This document shows, piece after piece, positions 1 to 9,200 of a stretch of DNA of 64,000 nt. Positions within the stretch are counted from its first letter, which is position 1, and every line of letters starts with the position of its first letter. Source of the DNA: an uncultured Ruminococcus sp. (GTDB lineage Bacteria; Bacillota; Clostridia; Oscillospirales; CAG-272); assembly GCA_902782445.1 (NCBI GenBank), contig CACZNC010000008.1, positions 37,536 to 101,535 on the forward strand, given 5' to 3'. Position numbers and translations under genes: made by a program. Below the pieces are notes generated by a model. It worked only from the letters and a program-made list of their open reading frames with translations, was not told where the DNA came from and did not search any database.

Positions 1-560
1 ATGCTGATGGTCTCGTTGATGGACTGGTTCCACCAGGGCTTTTCCGGGTTGATATAGGGTACGTCCTTCCAGTCCCGGATGCAGTGCCCCGTGATGAAGC
101 CGGGACCGCTGGTGATCTGATGGGGGACGGCCAGATCGTAGGCATTGTCCCCGGCTGTGACGGAGCGCTTCAGTTCGGCGTCCAGTTCGTTGATGCCCGG
201 GGAGGCTACGGAGATCACGTCGACGTTGAACCGGTCCGCCAGCTTCACGCCCCGCTCGTATATGGCGTCAACCACCACGTCCCCGTTCATCTCCTCCGCC
301 TGATAGGTATTCGGAGAATAGGTCAGGATCGAGAATTCGTACCCGTCGAAATCCCGCTCCGGCAGATCGTCGGAAACCGCTCCCCGGACGTCCTCCGGCT
401 CGGCGGCCTCAGGTTCCGCGGATGCCTCGGGGGTGACGGACTGGATCGCGGACGCCGTCTCCTCCTGTGAAGTCCCTTCGCTGCATCCCGCCGCTCCGCA
501 TCCTGTCAGGACTGCCGCCAGCAGGATGCACAGATTCCTTTTTATACCGGTAGTCTTCAT
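1..560 (-). CDS. Extracellular solute-binding lipoprotein (ABC sugar-binding type), N-terminal part, cut by window edge
   Basis: The first 186 codons of a minus-strand gene are visible. It starts with a lipoprotein signal peptide: basic MKTTGIKRN, a hydrophobic stretch, then lipobox LTGC with Cys21. A low-complexity Ala/Glu/Pro linker follows, then a mature domain beginning DFDGYEFSILTYSP. This matches the family-1-like binding proteins of gut Clostridia that feed ABC oligosaccharide importers, and it resembles the gene at 4666-6180. An AAAGGGG ribosome site precedes the ATG. A TTGACT-N18-TATAAT promoter at 705-734 would give a leader of about 140 nt. The permease partners are not in the window. 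The solute is unknown. Confidence 0.85.
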   Translation of the reverse strand, partial: MKTTGIKRNLCILLAAVLTGCGAAGCSEGTSQEETASAIQSVTPEASAEPEAAEPEDVRGAVSDDLPERDFDGYEFSILTYSPNTYQAEEMNGDVVVDAIYERGVKLADRFNVDVISVASPGINELDAELKRSVTAGDNAYDLAVPHQITSGPGFITGHCIRDWKDVPYINPEKPWWNQSINETIS

Positions 561-704
561 CTGATCCCCTTTCCGCGGGTCTTCCCGCCTATATAATTCT
601 GTTGAAACTCTGCTTATTCCCTCTGTGTTCGTCCCGCTTTCCGCCGCAGCCGATCGGCGCATGGACCCATCGGTTTCCCGCCGGTATATTTCTTACCCGA
701 ACTC

Positions 705-734
705 ATTATATCACTCCCCCGCCCTTCCAGTCAA
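705..734 (-). promoter_or_regulatory. Sigma-A-type promoter for the edge lipoprotein gene
   Basis: On the minus strand TTGACT (734-729) is followed by an 18-base spacer and TATAAT (710-705). It lies between the terminator at 757-780 and the lipoprotein start at 560. Confidence 0.6.
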
Positions 735-756
735 TAGGCGGAGGTGCTTCGTCTTG

Positions 757-780
757 AAAAAAGCCGCTCCCGAGGGAACA
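757..780 (-). terminator. Rho-independent terminator
   Basis: The minus strand reads GTTCCC-TC-GGGAGC-GGC followed by six T residues. It closes transcription arriving from the right just before the promoter at 705-734. The 300 bases between it and the next terminator (about 781-1080) hold no gene that I can support. Confidence 0.5.
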
Positions 781-1080
781 ATGTTCTCTCTGCTCTGATA
801 TGCGGCGGTGCGTCTTCCGGATCCCCTGCCGCAGAGTCATTTATGGGAAGTTCTGCTTCCTGCCTTCGTTTCCTTCTCTCCGGAAGCGAGACAAAAGCTC
901 TGCATCTTTTCATCCAATTCGGAAAATTCCCCTCTTCCCTATTGACAAACGGAAGGCAGAATGGTCATCATGGGGAACATCGATCCCGCTGGCGTTCTGC
1001 TCAACAGAATGCCGGACAAAGATGCCGGGCAAGGCGTGCAAGGATTCCTCCGTTGTCAACTGATCCTCCTCCGGAAATGC

Positions 1081-1109
1081 AAAAGGCGGCCGTCCGAACC
1101 GCCTTTTTG
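1081..1109. terminator. Bidirectional terminator downstream of the CPBP gene
   Basis: AAAAGGCGG and CCGCCTTTTT flank a nine-base loop. It lies about 55 bases past the stop of the CPBP gene on the minus strand. Confidence 0.7.
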
Positions 1110-1165
1110 TTCTTGCTTTCACGAAACGGTCAATACCTGCCGACACGTCCGCGCCGCATGGCTAA

Positions 1166-1930
1166 TCATGATCTCCATTGGTCGGAAGCAGATTCCGTCT
1201 GCCTGTCGACCCGATTGTTTGCCGGCGTCTCAACTTGTTTCGCCAGATAGATGCAGTACGCCGCGGATATGACAATGAACACGACGTGCAGGATGATATT
1301 CATAAGCTGAGACCCTTCGTCGGACGCGAATACGGAGGTTGCGTCGATGAAGCTGTGCGCCAGGATCCCCGGCAAAAGGCTCCCGCTCTTGTAAAACGCC
1401 AAGGTAAAGACAAAGCCGACTGCAACCGCGAAGACCACCTGACCGAGCGTCTCAGTCAAATTCTGTCCGGTGAACAGATTCAGAATATGTCCGAGCCCGA
1501 AGGTGACGGAAGAGACGATGACTGCCGTTTTGACGCTGCCGTCCTTCAGCATCGCCTTGAACAGGAACCCCCGGAAAAGCAGTTCCTCCGCAAACCCGAC
1601 CAGGGTCATGGAGACGGCGGCATAGATCAGGCCCGGCACCGGATAATCCGGCCCGAATCCGCTGAAAAGATTCAGACAGGAGATCATCCACAGGGGGATG
1701 AACCACAGCATGGCTCCGCTGTTCTTTGCCCATCCGGCAAGACCGTACTTCTCCATGAGGCCGTTTCCCTTCACGAACAGAAAGATCGCCGCGGAGAACA
1801 CGATCAGGCCCAGCATCTGCCAGAGCGAATCGAGTCCGAAAGTGCTTCTCAGGGTTCCCATGCCCGCGGTGTAGATCACGATCCACAGGATCGCAAATGT
1901 GATCTCGCTTTTTTCATACAGTTTCTTCAT
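1166..1930 (-). CDS. CPBP-family intramembrane metalloprotease
   Basis: A 254-residue polytopic membrane protein of the CPBP (CAAX protease and bacteriocin-processing, Abi) family. The three family motifs are present: EELLFR at residues 115-120, FGLGH with His148, and LPGILAHSFID with His192. These Glu and His residues line the intramembrane active site. The natural substrate is unknown; relatives process peptides or are linked to bacteriocin self-immunity. The start at 1930 was chosen because AGAAGGAGGAGC lies just upstream; a longer frame to 2065 runs into the TetR gene. It overlaps the TetR gene by 17 bases, so the two are probably co-transcribed and translationally coupled. Confidence 0.85.
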   Translation of the reverse strand: MKKLYEKSEITFAILWIVIYTAGMGTLRSTFGLDSLWQMLGLIVFSAAIFLFVKGNGLMEKYGLAGWAKNSGAMLWFIPLWMISCLNLFSGFGPDYPVPGLIYAAVSMTLVGFAEELLFRGFLFKAMLKDGSVKTAVIVSSVTFGLGHILNLFTGQNLTETLGQVVFAVAVGFVFTLAFYKSGSLLPGILAHSFIDATSVFASDEGSQLMNIILHVVFIVISAAYCIYLAKQVETPANNRVDRQTESASDQWRS

Positions 1931-2501
1931 GCTGCTCCTCCTTCTGCGCGGCCGCGAGACAAGCGCCGTTCCATGTCCGTTCCAGGTGTTCTGCGACCAG
2001 TTTTTCATCATATTCCAGGCCGTTGTTGGCAATGATGCTGGCATATCCGTGCGCAAAAAGCGCAACTGTCAGGAATACCTCCCTGGTTTTTTCCATGCTC
2101 AATCCGGCGCCTTCCTGCATGGCGGCAAGAACCGGGATCAGTTCTTCCGAATCGATCATCTCCAAAAGACTGTTCTCCTCCGCATATCCGGACTGAAACA
2201 AAAAGCGGAACAGCTGAGGTTCCTCCACAGCAAAGCGGATATAATTCAAGCCGATCCCGAGGACCGGATCCTGTCCCGGAGGAATCGTCATCAGATACTC
2301 CGAATGCATTTGATCGGCCAGTGCATAAGCGGCCCTTTTCATGGCTTCAACGGTCGAAAAATGATACATGACCGGCTGCGTGGAACAGTGCAGCTGCTCG
2401 GAGACCCGTCTTGCATTGACGCTCTCATAGCCGCTCTGTCTTGCAACTTCAACGGCCGCTTGAACGATCATGTCTTTCGTGATCCTTGTCCTGGGCGGCA
2501 T
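1914..2501 (-). CDS. TetR-family transcriptional regulator
   Basis: A 195-residue regulator. The first 50 residues form the DNA-binding domain (MPPRTRITKDMIVQAAVEVA, then a turn and a recognition helix around STQPVMYHF). The remainder is the variable ligand-binding domain; its effector is not predictable. The start at 2501 has an AAGGGGGGAC ribosome site, and the operator and promoter lie immediately upstream. It is the first gene of a two-gene operon with the CPBP protease and most likely represses that operon, itself included. Confidence 0.85.
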   Translation of the reverse strand: MPPRTRITKDMIVQAAVEVARQSGYESVNARRVSEQLHCSTQPVMYHFSTVEAMKRAAYALADQMHSEYLMTIPPGQDPVLGIGLNYIRFAVEEPQLFRFLFQSGYAEENSLLEMIDSEELIPVLAAMQEGAGLSMEKTREVFLTVALFAHGYASIIANNGLEYDEKLVAEHLERTWNGACLAAAQKEEQHEETV

Positions 2502-2520
2502 GGATGCTGTCCCCCCTTTT

Positions 2521-2548
2521 ATAACCATCGTTATGTAACGATCATTAT
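2521..2548. promoter_or_regulatory. Probable TetR operator
   Basis: A perfect dyad ATCGTTA-TG-TAACGAT (2527-2542) is extended by ATAA and TTAT on the outside. It covers the -10 box and the predicted transcription start, where a repressor would block initiation. That the adjacent TetR binds it is inferred from position. Confidence 0.7.
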
Positions 2549-2572
2549 ACATACTTTTCTGAGTTTTGTCAA
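2544..2572 (-). promoter_or_regulatory. Consensus promoter of the tetR-CPBP operon
   Basis: The minus strand carries a perfect TTGACA (2572-2567), a 17-base spacer and a perfect TATAAT (2549-2544). The -10 box is covered by the operator at 2521-2548. Confidence 0.85.
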
Positions 2573-2799
2573 TACAGAATACGAAAAAAACCCGGAAATT
2601 TCCGAGTGCAACAGAGCGGAGGAACTCTTGTCCCTTCCCGTTCATGAGGCTATTTTATCTTGGCCGAGGCTTTGTAGTTGTGAAGGCCTGTACCCCCAGC
2701 CGGGATGCGGCAAATACGGCATCTGTTCGCCTTGCCGAAAGGCCTGGCGAAGATGGGATCATTGGATAATAGTCAGGCATCCCCCCGGGAATGATTTTC

Positions 2800-2828
2800 T
2801 TGACAGACCCCGGCCTTTCCATTATAAT
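2800..2828 (+). promoter_or_regulatory. Consensus promoter upstream of an interrupted ORF
   Basis: Perfect TTGACA (2800-2805), 17-base spacer, perfect TATAAT (2823-2828). The start codon at 2861 follows with GGGAGG four bases before it. The stretch from 2573 to 2799 holds nothing else I can support. Confidence 0.8.
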
Positions 2829-2860
2829 GAAAGAAGGACCGACAGCCCCCGGGAGGCCGC

Positions 2861-3102
2861 ATGAAGACGATCCCACTGAACAATCTGATACTAATTCCAC
2901 TCAAAACCATTGCAATGGTTTTGAGTGATCCTGAAAGTCAGAATGACTTTCAGGGCATTCTAAATCTATGATTTAGAATGGAGAACGGATGGCGGAAGTG
3001 AAAAGGGTTCACGATGCCTGGCGGAACGGGACGCCGAACAGGCCGCCGGTTACCGTGCAGCTTCTCGGAGCATATCCTCCGGATCGGGCAGCCTGCGAAT
3101 GA
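2861..3102 (+). pseudogene. Small ORF of unknown function interrupted by a three-hairpin element
   Basis: A start codon with promoter and GGGAGG ribosome site begins MKTIPLNN. The reading frame then runs into the palindromic element, and continuing through it gives a 36-residue ORF ending at 2971. If the 95 bases 2885-2979 are removed (AAT precedes the element and also ends it), the frame joins directly to GERMAEVKRVHDAWRNG and stays open to TGA at 3100-3102, 45 residues in all. This indicates an element insertion with a frameshift (95 is not a multiple of three). The restored protein is short and may itself be the start of a longer decayed gene. I do not recognise its family. No gene is supported between 3103 and 3298. 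Confidence 0.5.
2885..2980 (+). repeat. Three-hairpin palindromic element, copy 1
   Basis: A conserved head (CTGATACTAATTC) is followed by three adjacent hairpins: 2898-2927 (a perfect 30-base palindrome), 2930-2954 (11-bp stem, loop GAA) and 2956-2980 (11-bp stem, loop TAT). The same layout recurs at 49987-50104 with compensatory changes in all three stems. The orientation given is arbitrary. Confidence 0.8.
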
Positions 3103-3298
3103 TCCGGCAGAAGGTGCGAAATGAAGTTTCCTTTTCATGTGGAACTGCGGCCGATTCGGGGATTTCGGACGTTTTGGAGACGCGGATACGGACGGGCTCG
3201 CTGTCTGGAACCGCTCTGGTCCTCACATGAACCAGCAGACAGACGTCTCGGGCATAAAACAACTGCTCTGACACAGAAAACACGAGGTACAAAATATC

Positions 3299-4396
3299 AT
3301 GAAAATAGGCTTTATCGGCAACGGCTGGAGAACAGAAGGGTACTGGCGCATCGTCCATGAAGTGCCGGAAGAATTTGAAATCTCCGGCGTCCTCTTCCGA
3401 AACCCGGACAAAGCTGCAGCCTTCGGGAAAACCCACCCCGGGCTGGCATTCACCGAACTCGACGCTTTTCTGGGACAGGACCACGACATGGTGTTCATCC
3501 TTCTCCCCCGGCACATCGTCCTGCCCTATATCGAAGCTGTGCTCAAAGCCGGATTTCCTCTTCTCGTCGAAACGCCACCCGCGAACGGACCGGACGAGCT
3601 GAACGCGGTCTGGGAGCTCCAGAAGAAATACGGCGCGAAGATCCAGGTGGCGGAGCAATACTTCCTTCAGCCATATCACCGGGCGGTGAAAGCACTCGCG
3701 GACCGGGGCGTGTTCGGCGAAATCAGCAACCTGCGGATCTCTATGGCGCACGACTATCACGGCATCAGCGTGATGCGGCGTCTGCTTGGAACGGAGGGAC
3801 TTCCCTGCTCCATTACGGGGCAGAGGTTCGAATTTCCCGTACTCTGGCACTGCGGAAGGGAAGGACTCGCCGAAGGTTCGGAAAAAATAGTGAGAGACGG
3901 CAGAAAAGTCGCGTCCTTCGTGTTTGAGAACGGAAAGGTCGGGTTCTTCGATTTTGCCGGGGAGCAGTATTTCAACTATTTCCGCAGCCGGCACCTGAAC
4001 GTACAGGGCACGCACGGAGAACTCAACGACTACAATGTCGCATACTGGAACGGCAGAATGCCCGTATCCGCCCGGCTGGAACGTCAGGATACGGGGAAGG
4101 ACTCCAATCTGGAGGGATATTTCCACCGGGGGATCACCTGGAACGGTGAATATGTGTATGAAAATCCTTTCGCAAAGTATCCGAAGGCCCGGCTGACCGA
4201 CGACGAGATCGCAATGGGATCGCTGCTCCTCGGCATGAAGCGGATGATCGCCGGAGGAGAGGAGATCTATCCCCTTCGGGAGGCGCTGGAGGATACCTAC
4301 CTCTATCTCATGATGGACGAAGCCATCCGCACCGGGACAGCCGTGAAAACAACGCCGCAAGCGTGGAATGATACTGATCTCAATCCAAAAAGCTGA
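3299..4396 (+). CDS. Gfo/Idh/MocA-family oxidoreductase
   Basis: A 365-residue protein beginning MKIGFIGNGWRTEGY, the glycine-rich turn of an NAD(P)-binding Rossmann fold. It has the VETPPANGPDEL segment where family members usually carry an EKP motif, so the usual Lys is replaced by Thr. A mixed alpha/beta C-terminal domain follows. Such enzymes oxidise or epimerise sugars, inositols or sugar acids in the cytoplasm. The substrate cannot be read from the sequence, but solute-binding and hydrolase genes nearby suggest a carbohydrate. The ribosome site (ACGAGG) is distant from the ATG. The 3' end overlaps the transposase remnant on the other strand. Confidence 0.8.
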   Translation: MKIGFIGNGWRTEGYWRIVHEVPEEFEISGVLFRNPDKAAAFGKTHPGLAFTELDAFLGQDHDMVFILLPRHIVLPYIEAVLKAGFPLLVETPPANGPDELNAVWELQKKYGAKIQVAEQYFLQPYHRAVKALADRGVFGEISNLRISMAHDYHGISVMRRLLGTEGLPCSITGQRFEFPVLWHCGREGLAEGSEKIVRDGRKVASFVFENGKVGFFDFAGEQYFNYFRSRHLNVQGTHGELNDYNVAYWNGRMPVSARLERQDTGKDSNLEGYFHRGITWNGEYVYENPFAKYPKARLTDDEIAMGSLLLGMKRMIAGGEEIYPLREALEDTYLYLMMDEAIRTGTAVKTTPQAWNDTDLNPKS

Positions 4397-4606
4397 GTTC
4401 AATCCGCTCTCTGCAAGGGATGTTCGAAACGATCTCGTCAGTCGGAGCCGCTGCAGTCCCGCGCAAACAATCTGCATCATCGGCAAGAGAGCGGAAAACT
4501 TCATCCCGGAACCCCACTGAACGAAGGTATTTCCAGATTTGTTCAATGGGGTTCCTTATGATTCCCTGGAACGGTCGGAAAGGCAACATGTGTTTCAATC
4601 CGCCGG
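4380..4606 (-). pseudogene. IS630-family transposase, C-terminal remnant
   Basis: The minus-strand frame encodes NPIEQIWKYLRSVGFRDEVF followed by RSLADDADCL, which matches the conserved C-terminal block of IS630-type transposases (family pattern NPIEQIWKELR..GFRNE.F.SL). The DDE catalytic Asp residues that should precede it are absent, and no full-length ORF or inverted repeats are visible. It is a short inactive fragment between the oxidoreductase and the binding-protein gene, and shows past transposon activity here. Confidence 0.7.
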
Positions 4607-4665
4607 GACCCGGAAAAACGCTTCGCTGATCATACCAAGGCGGACAGGACGCGGACGCTTCCGAC

Positions 4666-6180
4666 TCAGCCGTCCTTCTCCTCGATCTTGTCAAGATTCT
4701 CATAGAACAGTTCGATATCCTTGACCGACGGCCTTTCCAGCTTCTTATACAAGGAGCTGAAATCGGAAGACTTCCGGTTCACCGCGAGCCGCGGCAGAGA
4801 GTAAAAGAGATCGTTCACACCGGTGTCGAATCCGAAATAGTTCCCGCCGACCTCATAGGCGATCGTGTCGAAAATGATGTCGAGCATCCGGACGGAATCC
4901 TCGTCGCGGGCGAGCTTTCCGGCGAGAACAAGATCGTAGAACGCCGGGATCACCTCGTTGCCGCTCTCCCACGCCAGAAGCTCCATCGCCGCGCCGATCA
5001 GGGCCGGATCGGAAATGATGCGGGGAACGGCGAGAAGTCCGCCCCAGTCGAGGTTGATGTAGTCCTTCTGCTCCGCGTCGAATTTCGGGTAGGTCAGGAT
5101 CCCGAAGTCCACCTCGCAGTCCCGAAGCGTTTCCACCTTGTCGAGGAACAGGATCTGGAACAGCACTCTGCCGGTCTCCAGACGGAGGATCACCTCCTCG
5201 TCGTTGGAGGGCGGCGCATAGATAATGTTTTCATTCGCAAGACCGGCGAAGAACTCGAAGATGGACTGCGTCTTCTCCGTGTTGAAATCCAGCCGGACTC
5301 TTCCCTCGTCGCTGCGGGAGGTGATGAACTGCCCCGCGCCGGTCATGAAATTGATGTAGCAGCTGCTCCCCGCACCGGTGGCCGCGAGCCCGTACTGGTC
5401 GTTTATGTCCATGACGCCGTCCCCGTTGTAATCCAGCGTCACGGCGCGGGCCAGATCCCCCATGCTGTCGAAGGTCCATCTGCCTTCGTACACAAGGTCG
5501 TAGGGGTTGTCCAGCTGATTGTTCCGGATCAATTCTTTATTGAACAGGATAACGGCGGGACAGGGGAGCATCATGTCGTTCACGGCAAAATAGGTGTTCT
5601 TCCCCAGCCGCAACGCGTCCATCTGCGTCCGGTTCCACCAGTCCGCCTTCATATCGACATAGGGCAGAAGGTCCAGATTATACAGATATCCTTCCGAAAC
5701 AAGGGAGGCGTTTCCCTGAATGCAGTGGTTGAACACAAGGTCATAGGTCGCGTCCCCGGCGAGCACGTTGGCTTTCGCGGTGGAGACGACTGCGCCGAGA
5801 TCCGCCTCGAACGTGTTGGTCATCACGATGTTCAGCGCTTCCTCCACCTTGATCCGGCGGGAGTACACCGCGTCGTTCATGTTGTTCCCGTTCTCTTCGT
5901 CCGCGAAAAAGTAGTATTTGTACCCCTGCCAGTAGGGCGCGATGGAATGGAGCTCGTCGCCGCTGAAGTCGAGCACGTCCAGATCCAGACCGTGACGCGG
6001 GCGGGTCTCCTCCGCTTCTTCCGTTTCCGGGACAGCGCTGTCCTCGACCGGATCCGCCGTCATGGGTTCGTTCTGTTTTTCCTCCTGGGAGGCCGTTTTT
6101 CCCCCTGCTCAGGAGACAAGCGCGCTCCCGGCCATGAGCATAGCCGTGAGGACGGACAGAATGCGGATGTGCTTCTTCAT
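4666..6180 (-). CDS. Extracellular solute-binding lipoprotein with an in-frame TGA at the lipobox
   Basis: Residues 1-23 from the ATG at 6180 form a lipoprotein signal peptide ending GSALVS. The next codon, where the lipidated Cys belongs, is TGA (6111-6109) instead of TGC. The frame then continues without interruption (AGGKTASQEEKQNEP) into a 465-residue mature domain typical of family-1-like binding proteins, including a metal-binding-like YNGDGVMDINDQYG loop. Translation could restart at the ATG at 6063, but that product would lack a signal and could not reach the surface. One substitution therefore probably inactivates the gene. The DUF4450-type gene lies 56 bases upstream in the same direction, so both may belong to one polysaccharide utilisation locus. 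Confidence 0.8.
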
Positions 6181-6236
6181 GTTTTTCACTCCTTTGTTTC
6201 AGATATCGGATCGGGAAAGATCAAGCGGGCCGGGCC

Positions 6237-9200
6237 TTATTTCAGCACCGTGACCCCCATCAGCGCAAAGATCACATCGTTGGCGATGACGCGCATTTCG
6301 ATCTCGCTGACCGGGACGCCCTCCCTGAGCCGGAATCGGAGGATGTGCGCCTCAAGATCCGTTTCCACCGGCTTCGAGAGATCCAGTCCCGCAGAGGAAA
6401 GCGCTCCGCGGCCCCCGCCGATGTTCTCGAATCCGTTTGCAGGGGTGTCGTGCCAGCGGCCGAACTTGGTGAACCACATGTCCCCGATCCCGTCGGGATT
6501 GAACAGCGGGTGTTCTTCCTCCGTGCCGTCCTCATACCGGACGGTGATCCGGAGGTTTTCCACGTGGGACTGCATCGGGAGCGTGATCCCCGTGATGAGA
6601 AGATAAACCGCGCGGCCGCCCTCTCCCACGGGAACGGCGATCCGGTCGGGATGGGACGGGGAGACCAGGGTCGCCGCCGCCATGCAGTTTCCCTCTCTCT
6701 TTGAGCGGAACGGGATCCCCTCGCCCGTCACGGCGATCCCGTCGTCGTTCACCAGACTGCGCCACCGGTCGGGCGTCTGTCCGTAGAGCGGATGACCTCG
6801 GGTAAAATCGCCGATGACGTGCCAGGTATAATAGCCGAAATTGAACTGGCTGTACTCCTCAGGCGGGCGTTCTGCCGTGGAAATGATCCCGTCGGCGGCA
6901 TTCTTCGGAGAGTCGTAGTTGAAGAGGGCGTCCATGTCCACCGGCTTCCATGCATACGGCGCGGCAAACTCCTCCCGGAAGGAGCGGAACACCGAGGGAG
7001 CCTTCTTTTTCCCGATCCGGAGCTTTACGGGGCGGATGTACGCAGCTCCTCCGGCTTTCATGCGCAGGAAGAATACGCCGCTGCCCTCACTCCCCGTGAC
7101 CTTCGCCGCGATCCGGTCCTTTTCAAGCCGAACGTCGGACAGAAGCTCCTGCGGATCCTCGAGGGACAGGACCGTTTCTCCCGCCCAGCCGAGCTCCAGC
7201 GCTTCCCCTGGACTAACCTCGCGCCGCGGATCAATGGGAGACAGGTTCAGATTCCGGTACTCGACAACAATCTCACCGAAGGACGAGTCCGGACAATCGA
7301 CCGAGACGCTTACGGAGCAGAATCCGGGTTCGACCGAATACGGTACCTCCCTCCCGCCGAGCGTCACGCGCGTCACTTCGGACACGGGGAGAAGCAGGCT
7401 TGTCCGGAGTGCGGTCCCGGACTTTTTCAGGTCGTATTTCAGCCGGAGTTCCGTGTCGCTTTTCCTGTATTCATAGTCGATCAGTGCGGAACGCACCGCG
7501 ATTTCCGGCATCTCCTCCGGCAGGCAGGGGGCGAGGAGGATTTCACTCCGTTCAAGATGGGGGTGAATACCGAGGATCCCCTCGAACACCTCCCGTCCGA
7601 ACATGCCGATGGTGTCGCCGAAAAGCGGATTCATCCGACCCGTTCCGTTTACCGAAAGATGGCAGGGCAGATTCAGCGCCGTATGCGTATAGAGATGCGG
7701 CCCACCGCGGACTCTCCCCGTATCATAGTCGAAGTTCGGAATGCCCGGGTCCCGGCCGCCGTAGAGCGACATATAGACGAATTTGAAGATCTCGTAAGCC
7801 GGCCCGGCAAGACCGATCTGCTGATACGCCAGCGCGAGGTTCAGCTCCTCCCCGCCGTTCAGCTCATAGATCGAATGGCTGTACAGATCGCCGCCGTTGG
7901 GATGCCAGTTTGAACTGCGGCACATTTTCCCGCCGTTGTCCGTCCGCACCCAGTCGAGGTTGTCCTCCGCCCAGTCGAGCATCTGGCAGGTCCGGATCGG
8001 ATCCGCGACGCCGAGTTCGGTCGGATGATAAATGTCCGCAAGTTCCGGTTCATCGTGGATCAGACCGTTTCCTTTCAGATCCCGCGCGTAGGCGAACACA
8101 CCCTTCCGCTTCTGCCAGAGGACCCGGTTGAGATCCTGCTTCACCGTTTCGGACTGTTCCGTCCAGTACGCTTTCCGCTCCGGATCGTCCGACAGCTCCG
8201 CGGCCAGCGTCATCAGATTGTACAGATATGCCGAGCCCTGCGTACACTGGCCCATGATCGTCCAGTGGTGGTCGCTGATCCAGGTATTCAGGCAGCCCTC
8301 GAGGAGCAGCTCTTTTCCCGGCCTCAGCCGCCGCAGGTCCCGCTCGATCGCCCCTTCCACAATGGGCAGAAGCTCCGCGGCGAATGTGTTGTCCCCGGTG
8401 TATTCCCAATACCGCCGCGCCTGATGGAGGAAGGTCTGGTGCATATTGTAGGACATGATCCCGTCCGGCCGGGCCCCTTCGATCGTGCCGTTGAAGCCTC
8501 CCCGGTCCGGCCCTTCGGTGATCCTTGTAAAGGTAAAGTGATTCCGGAAATGCTCTGCGGCCTCTCGGAACATCCCGTAGGCCAGCGGTCCGTAGGCGAC
8601 GCGCCAGCCCTGATACCCCTCCCGCCACGACAGATTGCCGTGCAGGAACACGTTGTCGCCGAACACGCCGTCCGTGGGGAACGCCCCCGCCGCCACCGCT
8701 CCGTCAAACGCGGGATCGCCGGTTTTCACCGTCAGCCGTTCTCCGATGATCCGATTGTTCTCCCGCATGGCGGAAAACAAGGCATCGAGCGGCTTCTCAC
8801 GGATTGCGTTCCCGATCCCGACCGCAGCATAGCAGACACAGCCCGTCGGAAGTCCGGCGCAGACAATGGCGTCATGTACGTCCGTTCCGGGCGAGGAAAC
8901 CGTCTGCCCCGGTCGGAAGAAGCGCAGGGCGTCCGGGGGAGCGGCGGTGAAACTGTGTCCGTCAGCACGCAGAAAGATCGGGACATCCTTCGCAAACCAG
9001 CCGTTGTCGGAGGTAAAGCGCTTCAATCCGTATGGATTCGGTTCATCCTCCCGCTCTTCCGTCACCCGGAGCTCCGCGTGGGACTCGGAAATCGAAACGA
9101 CATTGCCCCGGACCATATCGCGGGAAAACTCCAGCCGGTAGGGACTGTGGGTCTGCCAGCCGAGCACGCCGCCGTGGAGCCAGTACAGCTTCGTATCCCC

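Noticed and set aside
744..1250. ORFs on both strands between the edge lipoprotein and CPBP genes
   Set aside because: No ribosome sites, no recognisable motifs and mutual overlap; the stretch carries two terminators and a promoter instead.
3050..4546. 498-codon minus-strand ORF
   Set aside because: Antisense to the Gfo/Idh oxidoreductase; only the short IS630 segment in another frame is meaningful.
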